A DNA stretch of 64,000 bases, taken from contig NC_088916.1 of assembly GCF_963576675.1 (NCBI RefSeq), positions 13,554,501-13,618,500 on the forward strand, read 5' to 3'. The position numbers and the translations under genes were made by a program. Positions 48,845-63,375 of this stretch are shown piece after piece. The stretch's first letter is position 1, and each line of letters starts with the position of its first letter. The notes beneath the pieces were generated by a model. That model was not told where the DNA came from and searched no databases. It saw only the letters and a program-made list of their open reading frames with translations. Source of the stretch: Euphorbia lathyris. Taxonomy: Eukaryota > Streptophyta > Magnoliopsida > Malpighiales > Euphorbiaceae.

Positions 48845-49399
48845 ATAGATGGTAAGAAATATGTATAACAACCAAATTGGTACAAAACATATAACAACTT
48901 AAATATGTATATATATATATGACAATGTGCTTTACATCACCATGTCATATAACTTGTCCAAAGGTGAATTTGCTAATTCTATAATGACTTTGGCAATTAC
49001 ATAGATTGTCCATAATATTTTGTTCAAATCATGTCCAAAAAAGAGTACATTGTTCAAAACATACTTGACCAAATATTTGGCACTTGACATCATTGTTTAT
49101 GGCACAAAAAGAGATCACCACAACAATCACACAAAACAGATAACAACTTCAATCATTTGTCCATGGATGACCTCACATATTTAAATATCTCAAACAGTCC
49201 TTTAAGACAAGATACCCTTATGGGGTGAACATTTGTGCTTGACTTGGGCATTTTTTATGCAACTCCTCTTTGGGATGATGATATAGTTGGTGCAACATAA
49301 CATGGATTGACATGTCTTGCTCTTGGTGGTCTGAATTGGAGTTAAGGTAATGATGAGCATGAGGGCATCCCTGGAGTTAAGAAAAGTAAGTGTAACAAT
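48845..49399. other. Intergenic DNA, no gene recognised
   Basis: AT-rich with a TA microsatellite at about 48908-48920. On the minus strand about 49190-49340 there is an open-looking degenerate stretch that could be a transposon remnant, but it is too weak to call. Confidence 0.35.
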
Positions 49400-50041
49400 A
49401 AAAAGTATCCGACCTTCTGTTAATTAGACATAAAAACTTAGCCAATATCTTCAATACTTCCAAATTATCTTAAAGCAGTTCAAGGAACCGATTGGTTGTT
49501 ATTTCCTTTCTGTTTATACTTTACCTAATTGGTTTAAATCATTCAATAATCCAAATATCGTCTAGGTTCATATTGCGAGTCGAATTTGATTAACCCTAAT
49601 CGAAGAACCTATAAGATTAACAACCTTATAGTTTGTAAGACCCAAATTGCTAAACCAAAGAGCTAGTTTTGGCCTGACAAGGGAAATAACGAACTAGGAA
49701 CCCTAGAAGGATAAGTAGATTTAATCGCCTTAGACCTAAGCAACTCAGATTAGATTAGTAATTAAGTGTTAAATTAGGTTGAAATTAGTATTGTCATGTC
49801 ATTCCATGCACTTCCAGGTTAGATTACCTTGCTTATGATCACTTAGGAGTAGGTTCAATTTAGATAAACTCAATCTAACCCCCCCATAGCCTAGATAACA
49901 TTAGAAGCCTAGTAGTTTAGTACTTGCGGTATAAATCCTATGGATTCGATATCTGGACTTGTCCAAATTTTATTACTTGATAACGACGGGGTACACTTAT
50001 CCCTTAGTGAGCTTTCGAGCGACAGCTCGGGGGCGCATCAG
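49400..50041 (+). mobile_element. Partial LTR remnant (Ty3/gypsy-like)
   Basis: The right part reads ATGGATTCGATATCTGGACTTG, GACGGGGTACACTTATCCC and ends CTCGGGGGCGCATCA, the style of the 3' ends of plant Ty3/gypsy LTRs. I cannot find a left TG boundary, TSD, primer site or coding remnant, so it is a truncated or solo LTR. Confidence 0.45.
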
Positions 50042-50390
50042 GCGGCCGGAGAGAAGATAAAGGTTTTAATATAAAAAAGTCTAGCAAATGTATACATAAA
50101 AAAAGTCTCTTCAATGAATATATTTTCAATTAATGATAATTATTTTTTATAAAATTATTTATATACATGTACTTTAACCCAACAAATCACAAAATTTCTC
50201 ATAGTTTTGTTAGTTTTTTTTTTTTTTGAAAATGGATCTCCATGATGAATACAACCAATAGTACTCATGCGTTGTAAATTCTCAAAACACAAAAATTCAA
50301 ACTCGCAAATTCAAACTCTCAAATCCAAACTCTCAAATATCTCTTATCTGATCCATTCCACGTAGTTATTAATATGATCTGCATATGTCA
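50042..50390. other. Intergenic DNA, no gene
   Basis: AT-rich, with a T13 run (about 50215-50227) and repeated AAATTCAAACTC words at 50285-50335. Nothing else seen. Confidence 0.4.
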
Positions 50391-51371
50391 TATGCCCTGA
50401 ACTTCCAATGTACTATAATCCCCATGGTTACTTCACTCTTATGATTGCACCCAATAAACATCCAATGATGTTGGGCTACTATCCTCGTATCTTGTATCAT
50501 CAAAAACCGTATAAGACTCTTGAAAATATGAGAAAAGATAGTTTAGGGTCGTCCACCATGCTAAAGGATATCCAAATACCAGATCCTTTGCCAAGTTCAA
50601 AGTTCCTAAAGTGCATGAACAAAATGCAACCAATCCAAAATCATTGAACATAAAGTGGAACATTGTACATGATATACATTTATGCCACAATTGGTTGGTA
50701 ATAGCCATATATCCAATTGTGGGCACCAATGAAGCGAGGAAGGATTATTGGAAGAAGATTGCAAGTTACTATAATCTGTGGAAGAAGGAAGGTCCTAAGG
50801 TGAATGGCCAAACAAGTTCCTGTCAAAATTAGTAAGGTTGTTTCTGGTTTTCTTGAAGCATACACTAAGATTCAGGATATCCACCCGAACGGCCATGACG
50901 GAGCACAAGTAATTACTAATTCCAATTAACTATATACACTTTCCTTATATTCACTATTGGGAAATCCTAAAAGGGAAGTCTAAGTGGCACGAGATTTTAG
51001 TAAAAACAAGGCTTAAGATTCTTCATAGAGAACCAAAAATTATACCACATATTCATACACTTCTTTAGGCTCAAGTCAGGAGGTAAGTGAAGATGGAACA
51101 TAAAAAGCGATTAAACAACGTCTAATGGGTCAAAATGTGGATAAAAAGCCACAAAAGCTAAAAAATACCAATACACTTGATGGAATAGTTTGGGATGAGT
51201 TAAAAGTAGATAGAGCGGAGTGACAAGTATCTTTTGTTGAATTTAATCGTAGAACTAAGCAGCATGAAGATACTCAGCTCGATGAAATTCACGTACAAGA
51301 TTTCACAACCCTCGCTAAATATACATCAAGTATGGATAAAATTGCTATAGCTGATCACTCTAAAATGTGAC
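50391..51371 (+). pseudogene. PIF/Harbinger-associated Myb/SANT-like DNA-binding protein, degenerate
   Basis: Several frames together outline one protein: an N-terminal YNPHGYFT and DIQIPDPLP part (50408-50647), a Myb/SANT-like block with IVGTNEARKDYWKKIASYYN (about 50700-50790), a QDIHPNGHDGAQ piece (about 50873-50910), KWHEILVKT (about 50980-51005) and a C-terminal stretch near 51180-51370 with FNRRTKQHEDTQLDEIH. This layout matches the plant proteins often annotated as 'glutathione S-transferase T3-like' or Myb-like, which are accessory ORFs of PIF/Harbinger transposons. Stops (such as 50645-50647) and frameshifts are frequent. No DDE transposase ORF or terminal repeats were found near it. 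Confidence 0.6.
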
Positions 51372-52433
51372 AATATATATTAGGCTAAGTATTTTTTTAT
51401 AATTTGTGTTATGTATTTAATTTGAATCCAATTTGTGTTATGTATTTATTTTAATTTGTGTTATGTTATTTTATATTATGAATTTAATTTCAATTTTTCG
51501 TGGGTTCCTTTTGCTGCCATTTCTTTTTTCTTTTATTATTTCACATCTAAGCACAATTCAATTTCAAAATCATAAGATGTTTCTGTTGGATTTCGAAAGA
51601 TCGTAATAACACATCAGAAGCAAAAACACCTAAAACCAAGTGAAACCGTGAGCCAACAAAATACTAATCTGAATATCTCCAGTCTGTTACTATCATTAGA
51701 ACGATAACTAACTAAAGAATAAGATGTGCCTTGATTGTAATGGTGTTTCACCGGTTACATATATTGAATGTCAAATCAGGGGCATTAGGGTTTATAAAAC
51801 AGTGAGCTCTAGATTGATCCGATATGAGAACACCACATGGTTAGAATAGTCATAGTTGGTTCTCATGTAACACTCTAGATTGAATTCTTATACCAAGTTC
51901 ACTATGAGATCTAGATGGCGTACTTTGATTGATCGCCTAACGGGACCAAGATACCAAGTATGGGTTCAGTTAGATGCATGTTGTACTAAACCTTTTACGG
52001 TTTAGTTAATTTCCAAAGTCATATTTATAAAGTCAGTCCTCATACTTGCTCCTGGTCGAAACCTTTCAGGATAAATAGTAACGGAATACATGAGTTTCAA
52101 TATAGCACAAACCACATACATATAATTGATTGATTAGGTGCATTGTTCTATATGGAAAAGTTGTGTTACCATGGGTAAGAAATAAACAATTAAATAAGTA
52201 TAATAGTAATAAATTGACACAAATTATAGTTTTATGAATAGCATCACAATATTATATTAGGATATAACATCTCTTGTGATTTATGGGTGTTAAATTAATA
52301 TTTTTATTGTTTTTATATAAAAAATTAAAAACCCGTGTACAATTTCCATAGAACTTTTAATGTTTTCTAGTGACCAGTGATGCTCAAACTCTCCAAACTC
52401 TTCTAGATCCGTCCCTGACTAGAAACAAAATGG
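51372..52433. other. Downstream region of the second E2 gene, no gene recognised
   Basis: Holds a repeated TTTGTGTTATGTATTTA motif (51401-51450). From about 51583 a TGTTGGATTTCG start resembles an LTR beginning but no matching end or TSD was found. The last 100-200 bp probably include the E2 3' UTR. Confidence 0.4.
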
Positions 52434-54124
<1,691 letters not shown>

Positions 54125-54232
54125 TTAAAAAACAACTCAATCAGATGAAATAACACAGGGACACAGGAAGAAGAACGAACCCGAAATTTATTCGGAACTT
54201 GAAATTAAAAGGCTATGGGGTTTGAGACGGAA

Positions 54233-54239
54233 CTTATAG
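54233..54239 (-). promoter_or_regulatory. Candidate TATA box of the second E2 gene
   Basis: Minus-strand CTATAAGTTCCGTC, about 110 bp before the ATG, matching the site upstream of the first E2 gene. Confidence 0.5.
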
Positions 54240-54561
54240 CTGCAATGGAAGGAACAAAGCTGAAAAGTGAGGATTGGGGTGAAGAATTCTCTTTTTCTCA
54301 GTGGGATTCGGCGTTAGATTGACGCAACACAACCAAGAGTCTGTAGTTTTCTTTAATTGTTTTGCTAGTAATAAAATCGTGATAAAATTCTGATTTGATT
54401 ATTAGGTGAATGTCTCTTCCTATAAAAATTGACGATCCGGTGCACTACGCGTCCCTGTTTAAATGAGGGTATGAGAAAGGGGTTGCTTCTAAGACTCGAA
54501 CCGGCCAAACACGTACTAGAAGATTGAATTTTTTGAATGTCTCTTCGTATATTTTAAAATT
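54240..54561. other. Upstream region of the second E2 gene
   Basis: No coding sequence. It extends to the foldback MITE at 54562, so the promoter has at most about 320 bp before that insertion. Confidence 0.45.
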
Positions 54562-55041
54562 GGTAAAAAGCATCATTAGGTCCCGATCTTTCATTTTTTG
54601 ATTCATTAATCCATTGATCTTTTATTTGGACACATTAAAGCCGCTGATCATTTATTTTTGGTCTCATTAAGTCATTCATTACCAAATTAGTAAGTTGTGA
54701 ATATCTAATTCGGCTAACAAACTCTTATTAATTGCACATGCATTAGAAATTTATATTTTTTTAATGTTTGAAAGCAGTTTTTGATATGTAATGTGACCGT
54801 AGGAAAACTGTAAAAACCTTAATTTCAAACTGTAAAAAAAATATTTTTAATAATTTTAAATACAGATGAAGTTAATAACGTATTTTTAACAGAATTAGAT
54901 GTTCACAACTTACTAATTTGGCCATGAATGGCTTAATGAGACAAAAATTAAATGATCAGGGACTTAATGTATCCAAATAAAAGATTAAAGGCTTAATGAA
55001 CCAAAAAATGAAAGATCATGGACTTAATAATGCTTTTTGCC
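54562..55041. mobile_element. Foldback MITE, 480 bp, 9-bp TSD (Mutator-like)
   Basis: Ends GGTAAAAAGCAT and ATGCTTTTTGCC; the arms pair over at least about 150 bp (for example CTTTCATTTTTTG with CAAAAAATGAAAG). The 9-bp TSD TTTAAAATT is at 54553-54561 and 55042-55050. No coding sequence. Confidence 0.85.
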
Positions 55042-55050
55042 TTTAAAATT

Positions 55051-56253
55051 TTAAATAAATTTGTTAATAAATTAAAACAATTTTGTAAATTTTAACATAT
55101 CATTTATAACTATAAATGATATCAAATGAATATAATTTTGTCATGTGGAATCATAAGCGATCAAACTTACTCTCAAAAAGATAAAATTTGTAATATCTTC
55201 TTATCTAAAATACAGCCAAACGATAACGTACTAGAAGCTTGACTCGATAAGCTTCTTTAGATCCAGTCAAGAATCTAGATGTTGCCACAGTCACTCTCAA
55301 TACTGCGAATCGCAGGTCAAATGGCTTTAAGAGATATCAGACCTGATATTTAGGCTCACTCTTTCCTATCAACAAGAGACATATGGTCCATTTCGCTGCA
55401 TATTTTGTAACGGTCTTCTGCAACTCAACATGAATATAAATAGAATAAACTCATAAACGGATTTCTTCATTTATATTAAACTTACATTACAACTTCACTT
55501 TACTGATTGTGATCATCTTATCGTCTTTTCCACAAACTAACTTAAGTATCGAAACTCATTCATTATGTAAACAGCCTCCTTTTGATCTTGCTTCTGTAAT
55601 GGATTTTCAAAATTCAATCACATTAATAATAAACATTTTAAATAATTTTTATAATTAAGTTACTATTTAGTTATTGACATTTTGAGAAGAAAAAATTGTT
55701 ATCCCACTTTTTTTATTCTCTTACAGGTCTTACATCTAATTTATTCTAAATTCATCTTATTAACTAGTTTAACATGCTAAAAATTGAATGAGAGATAGGT
55801 AAATAAATACCAATGAAATATAATACAAAAAGAAATAATTTATTTTTATATGTTCACAATTAATGTGCATGGACCGCTGCACTTCACCTTTTGTACTTAG
55901 CAGTATATAATTTGAATAAGCAATTCTTAAGAATTAGATGCTTTTCTATTTTTATTGGTTTCTTTATGCCTCAAAAGCGACATGTTTTTTAATTTAATTT
56001 TAGTATTTTCTATAATTAAATATCAACGGAATTCTTTAGAAGATCAAACCTTCAAAGAGAATTAATAAAGGTAGAAACTTTGACATGAGAATCCCTAGAT
56101 ATACTCATTTAGGAAGCGTCTCTCTCATGCAAAACCCCTTTTTTTTTTTTTATATACTGAATTAAAATTAGTTCCAATAATAGTTAATATTTTTTTTAGA
56201 ATGAATAATAGTTAATATTTTTTCCTTCAAAAAAAACATAATAGTTAATATTT
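55051..56253. other. AT-rich intergenic DNA left of the full-length LINE
   Basis: No gene. Just before the LINE the motif AATAGTTAATATTTTTT occurs three times (about 56180, 56208 and 56241); the last is the LINE target site. Confidence 0.45.
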
Positions 56254-56794
56254 TTTTAGCGAACGAACGCCGTCGTCTCTCTCGTTTGAAAACCCTTGGG
56301 CTGCCGCCGTCGCCTATTTTACCCTGGCCGCGTCGTCGCCGATCGGTGGTCGCCGGTGAGAGTTGTCCTTCCGATTAAGGTGAAGGTTAGTCTCTGTTTT
56401 GGGAGAGTTGTGCTGTTAGTGGTTTTTCTGTTTGCGATTTGGATTCGATCCGAGCCTAACTTTGAGGCGTGGTCGATTTCTTGATCTTGTTTTCTGGTTT
56501 CGTTGTGGGTGGTGAAGGAGCTGTGGGGTGGCAAATGCGGAGGAGAAGAAGTGCAGCCCGCCGCGGCTATAGTGTCTTGCGTGAAGGTGCGAAGACGTCG
56601 TGATTCTGGTTTTTGCCGGTTTCGACGGTGATTAGCGGGAAGAAGTGCTGTCCGCTGAGGCTGCAGTGGTTGGCATGAGTTTCCGAGACACAGTGAGGTT
56701 CTGGTTTGGTCAGTTGTGATAGATCATTTTGATTCTGGTTGTGTTGAGTGCCTGGTTTTATCTAAGGGGTGCAGGGATACAGTGATTGTGGCTA

Positions 56795-57440
56795 ATGGAG
56801 AGGGAAATGGAGAGGCTTCGAATTGCAGGAGAGGAAGGGGGGCATCTTGAGTTGATTGCACCGCCTGCAGCAGATGTGGTTGTGGATGAGGGGCTCCGGT
56901 TCTTGGGACGGTTTGTTGCGGACAGACCACTAAACTTCTTAAGCATGAGAAACAGAATGACAGTTCTGTGGAGACCGGTTAGAGGACTCGAAATTCAAGA
57001 GGTCAGTCCTAATCTTTACTCTTTTGAATTTTTTCACCCGATTGATAAGGATAGGGTGTTAGCTGGAGTTCCCTGGTCTTTTGACAATTATGTGTTGATT
57101 ATGAATGTCTGGAATTTTGGGGTCCATGTGGATGATGTGAATTTACTGAACTACTCTATCTGGGTGCAAATTTATGGGTTACCTGTGGGGACTATGTCTG
57201 AGATAGTAGGTAAACAGTTAGGCAACTTCCTTGGGTCTTTTGAGGAATATAATATGAATAATAATATTGGTATTCACAGACAATTTATGCGTATCAGAGT
57301 CAGCCTAAACAGTGAGAGCCCGTTGAAAAGATTTAAGAAAATAAAGAGCACATGAAATGTTTGGTCTTTAGCAACTTTTAAGTATGAACGGCTAGGGATT
57401 TTTTGCTATGTGTGTGGCTGCCTGAGCCATACAGAACGCT
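56795..57440 (+). pseudogene. LINE ORF1 (DUF4283 domain plus zinc knuckle remnant)
   Basis: ATG 56795 opens a frame of about 186 codons to TGA 57353-57355. It contains the DUF4283 fold seen in plant LINE and gag-like ORF1 proteins (RFLGRFVADRPLNFLSMRN, then VPWSFDNYVLIMNVW and WVQIYGLPVGTMS). Beyond the stop the same frame goes on with FCYVCGCLSHTERF, a zinc knuckle with its last Cys missing. ORF1 proteins of this kind bind RNA. It is broken by the stop. Confidence 0.75.
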
Positions 57441-57971
57441 TTTGATAAAAAGTTTTTAACTTGCAAGGGGGATTCAGAGAGAATGTGGGGAATGGCTAAA
57501 GGCCCCAATAAGAAGAGGAGGGGACCAAAGTGGGGCAAAATGGTTAAGAGAGAGCATTGGGGGCAGTATAGTAGGAGGGAGCCAGAGGGGGGTTGGAGGG
57601 AGTAGGGGAGGAGGAATGGGGGTCATGAGGGATATAACTAATACAGGGAGAGGGAGAGGGGAGAGGGGGTCGACCAGACATGTTGGGGAAGGGGAGAGAG
57701 AGGTCCTGATTTGCCCAATTTCAGGGCCATTTTTTAAGACCCTACTGAAGGAGGGGAGTGAGAAAATGGGAGAGGAAGGAAGGGATAAGGGTGAGGATAC
57801 TGAGATGGAATTAAATGATATTAGAAAGAGAAGAAGGGAGGGTCAGGAGGAGGGGATGGAGAAGGAAGGGGAGAATAGACATGAGGGGGAAATTTCTATT
57901 CATGGAAAGGATAAAGGAATTTTTACAGAAAATGTTTCGGCGAGCCCTAAAGATTAGGGCCGCCGGGGAGA

Positions 57972-60900
57972 ATGAGTTGCTTAAGCTGGAACTGTCGTGG
58001 CCTGGGAAACCACCGGGCAGTTCGCTCCCTAAAGGAGCTTGTTTCTTCCCAAAGACCCAGTATTGTATTTTTAATAGAAACATTGGTGGAGGATCAGAAG
58101 GTAAATTTAATAAAAAAACAGTTGAACTTTGAGGGAGCATTCCCTGTGTGTAGAAGAGGTCGTAGTGGTGGATTAGCGTTGTTATGGAAGGCAGGTATAC
58201 AGGTGGAGGTCAAAAGTTTTTCGGATCACCATATTGAGGTGATTATTACTGATTCGACTCAGGGAGATTGGAGATTAGTAGGCTTCTACGGGTTTGCTGA
58301 CCGTAGTAGACATGGAGAGTCGTGGGAGTTACTGAGGAGATTGGCTAGAGATGATTCCCTACCATGGGTAGTGATATTTCAATTGCATCCTAAACAGCAC
58401 TGAAAAGGATGGGGGCGCTAGCTACCCCTACCTTTTAATGCAGGACTTTGCTAGAGCAATTGAGGAGTGTGGGTTGTGTGAGCTGGAACTGAATGGTGAT
58501 CCGTTTACTTGGGAAAGAGGTAGGGGTATTGAGATGTGGGTGAGAGAAAAGCTGGATAGGGGTTTTGCTTCAGCAAATTGGCTGGATAGATTTGCTAATT
58601 ACAATCTCAAATCTTGCATGACAGGGTATTCAGATCATCTTCCCCTTTCACTTCAACTGAAGAGGGAGATGAGAGGAGGAAGAGGAAACAGATTCTTTTT
58701 TGAGGAATCTTGGCTTAAAGAGCAGGAGTTTTAGAATTTGGTCAGAACGCACTGGAGAGGGCAGGGAGGTAGACCAGTTTAGGATAAATTGGAATCGTGT
58801 GTTCAGAAAATGGCAGTGTGGGGGAAAGGTTTCAACACGCGCTTTAAAAGCCAGATCAGAAAGTGGAGGACCCAAATGGAAAGATTACATGGAAGCAGTG
58901 ATAGGGAAGCTATTGCCTCTTATTTCCTTGCCAAGAGAAAACTTAATGACATTCTGGAATCTGAGGAAATTTACTGGAAACGAAGGGCTAAGGTTTTTTT
59001 GGTTGACTGAGGGGCACAAAAACACACACTTCTTCCATGCAAATGTCAAAGCAAGGAGACAACAGAACCAGATTGCCTCACTAATTGATGAGAATGGGGC
59101 TGTGATTGAAAGTCAGGCTGATTTGAGGGATCTTGCGCAGAGGTATTTCCAGAATGTCTTCTCTGCTTTGAATCTGCCAAGGGTAGATACGATCCAGGTA
59201 ATTGACAGACTTATCGATTCCCCTACAAATGAGCTACTTATTCCCCCTTTTGAACAGGAGGAGTTCAAACAGGCCCTTTTTTCAATGAGTCCCAACAAGT
59301 CCCCTGGCCCTGATGGACTTAATCCTAGATTTTATCAAGCCTTTTGGGATACATTGGGAGTAGATGTGGGTAAAGCTTGTGCAAAATGGCTTCAAGAGGG
59401 TGAATTTCCTATTGGGGTCAACGACACTAATATTGCCCTTATACCCAAGATTGATAATCCTCAAATGCTAAAGGATTTTCGCCCTATCTCTTTGTGCAAT
59501 GTCATATACAAAATAATTGCCAAGGCCTTAGCCAATCGATTAAAGAAGATTCTCCCTCAGATTATTGGTGAAACACAATCTGCTTTTGTTCCAGGAAGGT
59601 CTATAATTGACAATGTGCAGGTGGCTTTCGAAAGCATACACTTTATGAAGAGACTTAATAGAGGAAGGAACGGTCAGGTTGCCCTAAAAATTGACATCAG
59701 CAAGGCCTATGATAGAGTTGATTGGGACTTTCTAAAAGCAGTTATGATTCAGATGGGATTTCATGAGACCTGGATCAGATGGATGATGTTATGTATCACA
59801 ACAGTGAAATATAGAGTGGTAGTGAATGGAGACTGCTCGGATCAAGTAACACCTGGAAGAGGCCTGAGACAGGGGGACCCTCTTTCACCCTATCTTTTTA
59901 TCCTATGTGCTGAAGTCTTATCTAAACTAATAAGGAAAGCTGAAGATGAAGGGCTTATCTCTGGGTGTAGGATTTGCAGTAGGGCACCGGCTGTTACACA
60001 TCTCTTTTTTGCTGATGACAGTTTCTTGTTCTTTGGGGCAACTACAGATGAGGCTAAGAAGGTAATGGAGATATTGTCTGATTATGAAGTAGCTTCAGGG
60101 CAAGCAGTGAATTTAACTAAATCAGGGATTTTCTTCAGTTTAAATGTGTCAGAGGAAGTGAGAACTGAGATTAAAACGAGATTGGGGGTGAGTTCACCAT
60201 TTGATACTGGGCGGTACCTGGGGTTACCTTCCCTTATTGGTCGCTCGAAACGTCGAATTTTCACCTTCCTGGTTGACAGATTGCGTAAGAAGTTTGGTGC
60301 GTGGGGTCTAAAATTCCTCTCCCAAGCTGGGAAAGAAGTGCTTCTCAAGTCTGTGGCCCAGGCCTTACCAACCTTTTGTATGAGTACGTTCCTTTTACCC
60401 TTATCTATCTGTGATGAACTGCAAAAATTAATGAATTCATTTTGGTGGGGAATGAAACCTGAAGGGAGGAAAAACATACATTGGTTTGATTAGGGTAAAC
60501 TATGTAGGCCAAAATATTCAGGAGGGATGGGCTTTAAAGATTTACATATGTTTAACCTGGCAATGTTAGGTAAACAGGGCTGTAAATTGCTAAAATTCCC
60601 AAATACTCTAGTAAGTAGAATGTTCAAAGCTAAATATTTTCCTAGGGATGACTTACTTTTCTCTAATTTAGGCAATAATCCTAGTATGGTTTGGAGAAGT
60701 ATATGGGAAGGCCTTAGCATATTGAGAAAAGGGATTAGATGGAGAGTGGAAAATGGCAAGTCCATTAGAGTCTGGGAAGATGCATGGGTACCAAATTTGG
60801 AGGGTTTTTGCATAAATTCCTTTGTGGTCCCTGGTTTGGAAAATTTGACAGTGGTCGACTTACTACTTGAGAATGGGAGAGGGTGGGATATGCAGAGACT

Positions 60901-61325
60901 ACAGGGGTGATCTAGTGAATACGAGGTGCATGCTATTAGCGACATTATTCTGCCATATCATGTAGGGGAAGATATGAGAATCTGGCATTGGTCAAGGGAT
61001 GGTCAATATAATGTGCGTTCAGGCTACTTGACTGGCATGAGAGTTGCTGAAGGTAGTAGAGCTCAAGAAGGGTGGATGAGGTTATGGAAGTTGATGATTC
61101 CACCTAAACTTAAGCAGTTTATTTGGCGTCTTTGTTCGAGATGCTTACCCACTAGAGCTCGTCTGGCCCATCTTTTAAATTAGTTTTTATTCCTCGTTTA
61201 GCGAACAGTGCAGCTCATTTGGTAGCTAGGCTTGCCTGTTCCAATGCTAGTGATTTCTTTTCAACTGTTATGCCGGAATGGCTTGTGAACACTATTACTA
61301 TGGATGCAAGTCTATCATTTATTTA
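57972..61325 (+). pseudogene. LINE ORF2: endonuclease, reverse transcriptase, zinc-binding and RNase H remnants
   Basis: The endonuclease starts LSWNCRGLGN and includes GRSGGLALLWK, LVGFYGFADRSRHGE and YSDHLPL. A small deletion near 58375 removes the GD of the usual GDFN block and shifts the frame. After a further shift near 58735 and one in a T-run near 58995, the RT frame runs to 60493 with NKSPGPDGLNPRFYQAFW, RPISLCNVIYKIIAKALANRL, RGLRQGDPLSPYLF and FADDSFLFF (the plant LINE FADD form). TAG at 60491-60493 and TGA at 60908-60910 interrupt it. At 61181 the zinc-binding part stops, and the sequence jumps to the C-terminal piece of an RNase H domain (ANSAAHLVARLA), so the middle is deleted. 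Confidence 0.88.
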
Positions 61326-61358
61326 ATTATCTTTTCTGGTTAAAAAAAGTTAATATTT

Positions 61359-63375
61359 AATATTAATAATATTAAATTAATATAATAATATCCAAAAATA
61401 TATATAATAATAGATAAACAAAATATAATATATATATAATTATAATATATTCTGTTGATAAAAAAAGTTTAATAATAAAAATATAATTTTGAATGATAAA
61501 TAATAATCTATTTAATAATAATATTAAAAAATTAATCATATATAAAAAAACAAGAATATGTTTAAAAAAAATGATAAGAACACTCATTATTATTTTTTCA
61601 ATCATAATCTTTTAACAACAATAGTACATTAGAGGGTCTCCAAAATTTATTTCACAATACTAAAGATAAGTTACAAATTTAATCCTATCTAGATAAATTG
61701 TTTTTCATCTGAAATAGCACATAAAGCATCAATTTAGCCAAATCGCAAAGAAAATGATGCTACATTTGCTTTGCGCGATTTTGTGACATAATTTTTTTTT
61801 TGCATAGCTCGAAAACACAACGCAAATAGCCCTAAAAATGCGATGCAAATAAATTTTAATTTCGATTAGTGTTTCTACCCGGATCAATGAGTTAATATTT
61901 AACCATGATTCGTCGGATGTATTATAGCTGGTGTACACCACAAATTCTCCATAGTTTCCTAAGTCCACCAAACGTTTTTTTTTTTGTCAATTTGGGCTTT
62001 ATGAATAGCACACCAACGGTTATAGAGTTGAGAGCTTCCACATTGGTTGTCCATAGCTCTAATGGTGGTGTTTGGTTAGTCAAACCTGTGTTTGGTGAAT
62101 AGAAATTTCAAAAAATTTATTGGGTCTAAAAAACTAATTTTGAAAAAGCTAATTTTAGAAGCATTTTCAATTAGCTTATTGTTCTATATCTTTTGATGGA
62201 CATTTTTACTCTTATTTATTATCATTTAATCTCAAATAAAGACTTTGCCATGTTTCTATATGTCATTTTATACAAACAACTATTATCAATCAGCTAAGTT
62301 TTAGGGAAAATTACATAAAAGTTCATCTTTTAAAAACTATTTACAACTATGTCAAGTCATAATTTTGAATTGTATCAAACTAGTAAAATCAGTACTTTTA
62401 ATATATTTTAAGAATTAGAATTTATAAATTAGAAATCTAGAATATATTTTATAAAGTTTATGATTTATGAATTGGATTCTAGAATTTTTAAATTATGTTA
62501 TAAAATCATAATATATAGAAAATAATGACATATTAAGAATTAAATTTGGTGATATGACTTAGTTGTAATTTTGTACTTGATTATAATATTTATGTATTTG
62601 ATTCTAAGTTGTATCACATGTGGAGCGTGATTTTATTATAAAAACTTAATTTTGTAAAACAAAAGTTCAAAAAAGAAAACAAAAACATAACGGCTACATT
62701 TTTTTAATTAAAACTATTTTTTAAATGTCTCGCATATTGTCATTTAAAAGGAGCTTAAATTTGAACACTTAGTTCAAAGAAAAATTCTATTGTGGGCCGA
62801 GACTAATACTGATCTGTCCATTCAAATGATGTCATATTAATAATTAGATTGACACGGCATCATCTGAGTGATCACTATCAGTACTGGTCCCGCCTATTAT
62901 AGAAATTTTCTGGTTCAAAGATATTTTAACCAATTAATCTAGAAAATTAAACTAAAAGATAAGATTTAAAAATATTTAAAAAATATATTTTGTAATCTTA
63001 TTTTTATAATGTTTGCTTGGATATGCATCTAAAATTGCATGGGCTGGAGAAATAAAAACTTTATTGAAAAGTACACTCACCAATATATACTATTGATTTT
63101 GCAGCAGAAATGGATTTTGATACTTTATGTAGTCAGAGTTTGAAGATTTGACTTTATAGATCATCCATCTCCTCTATTCCATTATCATCTTAATTATTAT
63201 TAGCCAATACATTATTGGTCTGTCGGGTCAATTATCTTTAAAATATCCTCAACTAATTTTTATAAAACTTCTTTAAATTAAGTTTGATCTAGATTATAAA
63301 ATTATTATCGTGTATTCCTATCACGAACCTTAATTTATTTAAGAAGATAGGAATCAAAACCATCCATGATGAGCT
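61359..63375. other. AT-rich intergenic DNA, no gene recognised
   Basis: Very AT-rich (61350-61600 is almost only A and T). One possible small inverted-repeat element is at 62779-62910. Short reading frames here are composition artefacts. Confidence 0.5.
62779..62910. mobile_element. Possible small MITE (inverted ends, no clear TSD)
   Basis: The left end AGAAAAATTCTAT with GGGCCGAGACTAATACTGAT nearby pairs with the right end ATCAGTACTGGTCCCGCC and ATAGAAATTTTCT. The pairing is imperfect and the element is only about 130 bp. Confidence 0.35.

Larger units (their letters stand above)
56254..61347 (+). mobile_element. L1-type LINE, nearly full length, broken and with an internal deletion
   Basis: Order: GC-rich 5' UTR (56254-56794), ORF1 with DUF4283 (56795-57355 and beyond), AP endonuclease (57972-58680), reverse transcriptase (about 58990-60490), zinc-binding and RNase H remnants (60494-61320), and a short A-run (61342-61348). 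The likely TSD AGTTAATATTT is at 56243-56253 and 61348-61358. It is the same LINE family as 26878-28690. Frames are broken by a small deletion in the endonuclease, several shifts and at least two stops, and part of the zinc-binding and RNase H region is deleted near 61184. Confidence 0.88.

Noticed and set aside
49190..49340. Possible transposase C-terminus on the minus strand
   Set aside because: A short degenerate open stretch with a stop; family could not be named with confidence.
51583..52130. Possible solo LTR starting TGTTGGATTTCG
   Set aside because: No matching end with a target duplication could be found.
61372..61605. 77-codon minus-strand hydrophobic frame
   Set aside because: Produced by almost pure A/T sequence; Ile/Leu/Phe-rich by composition only.
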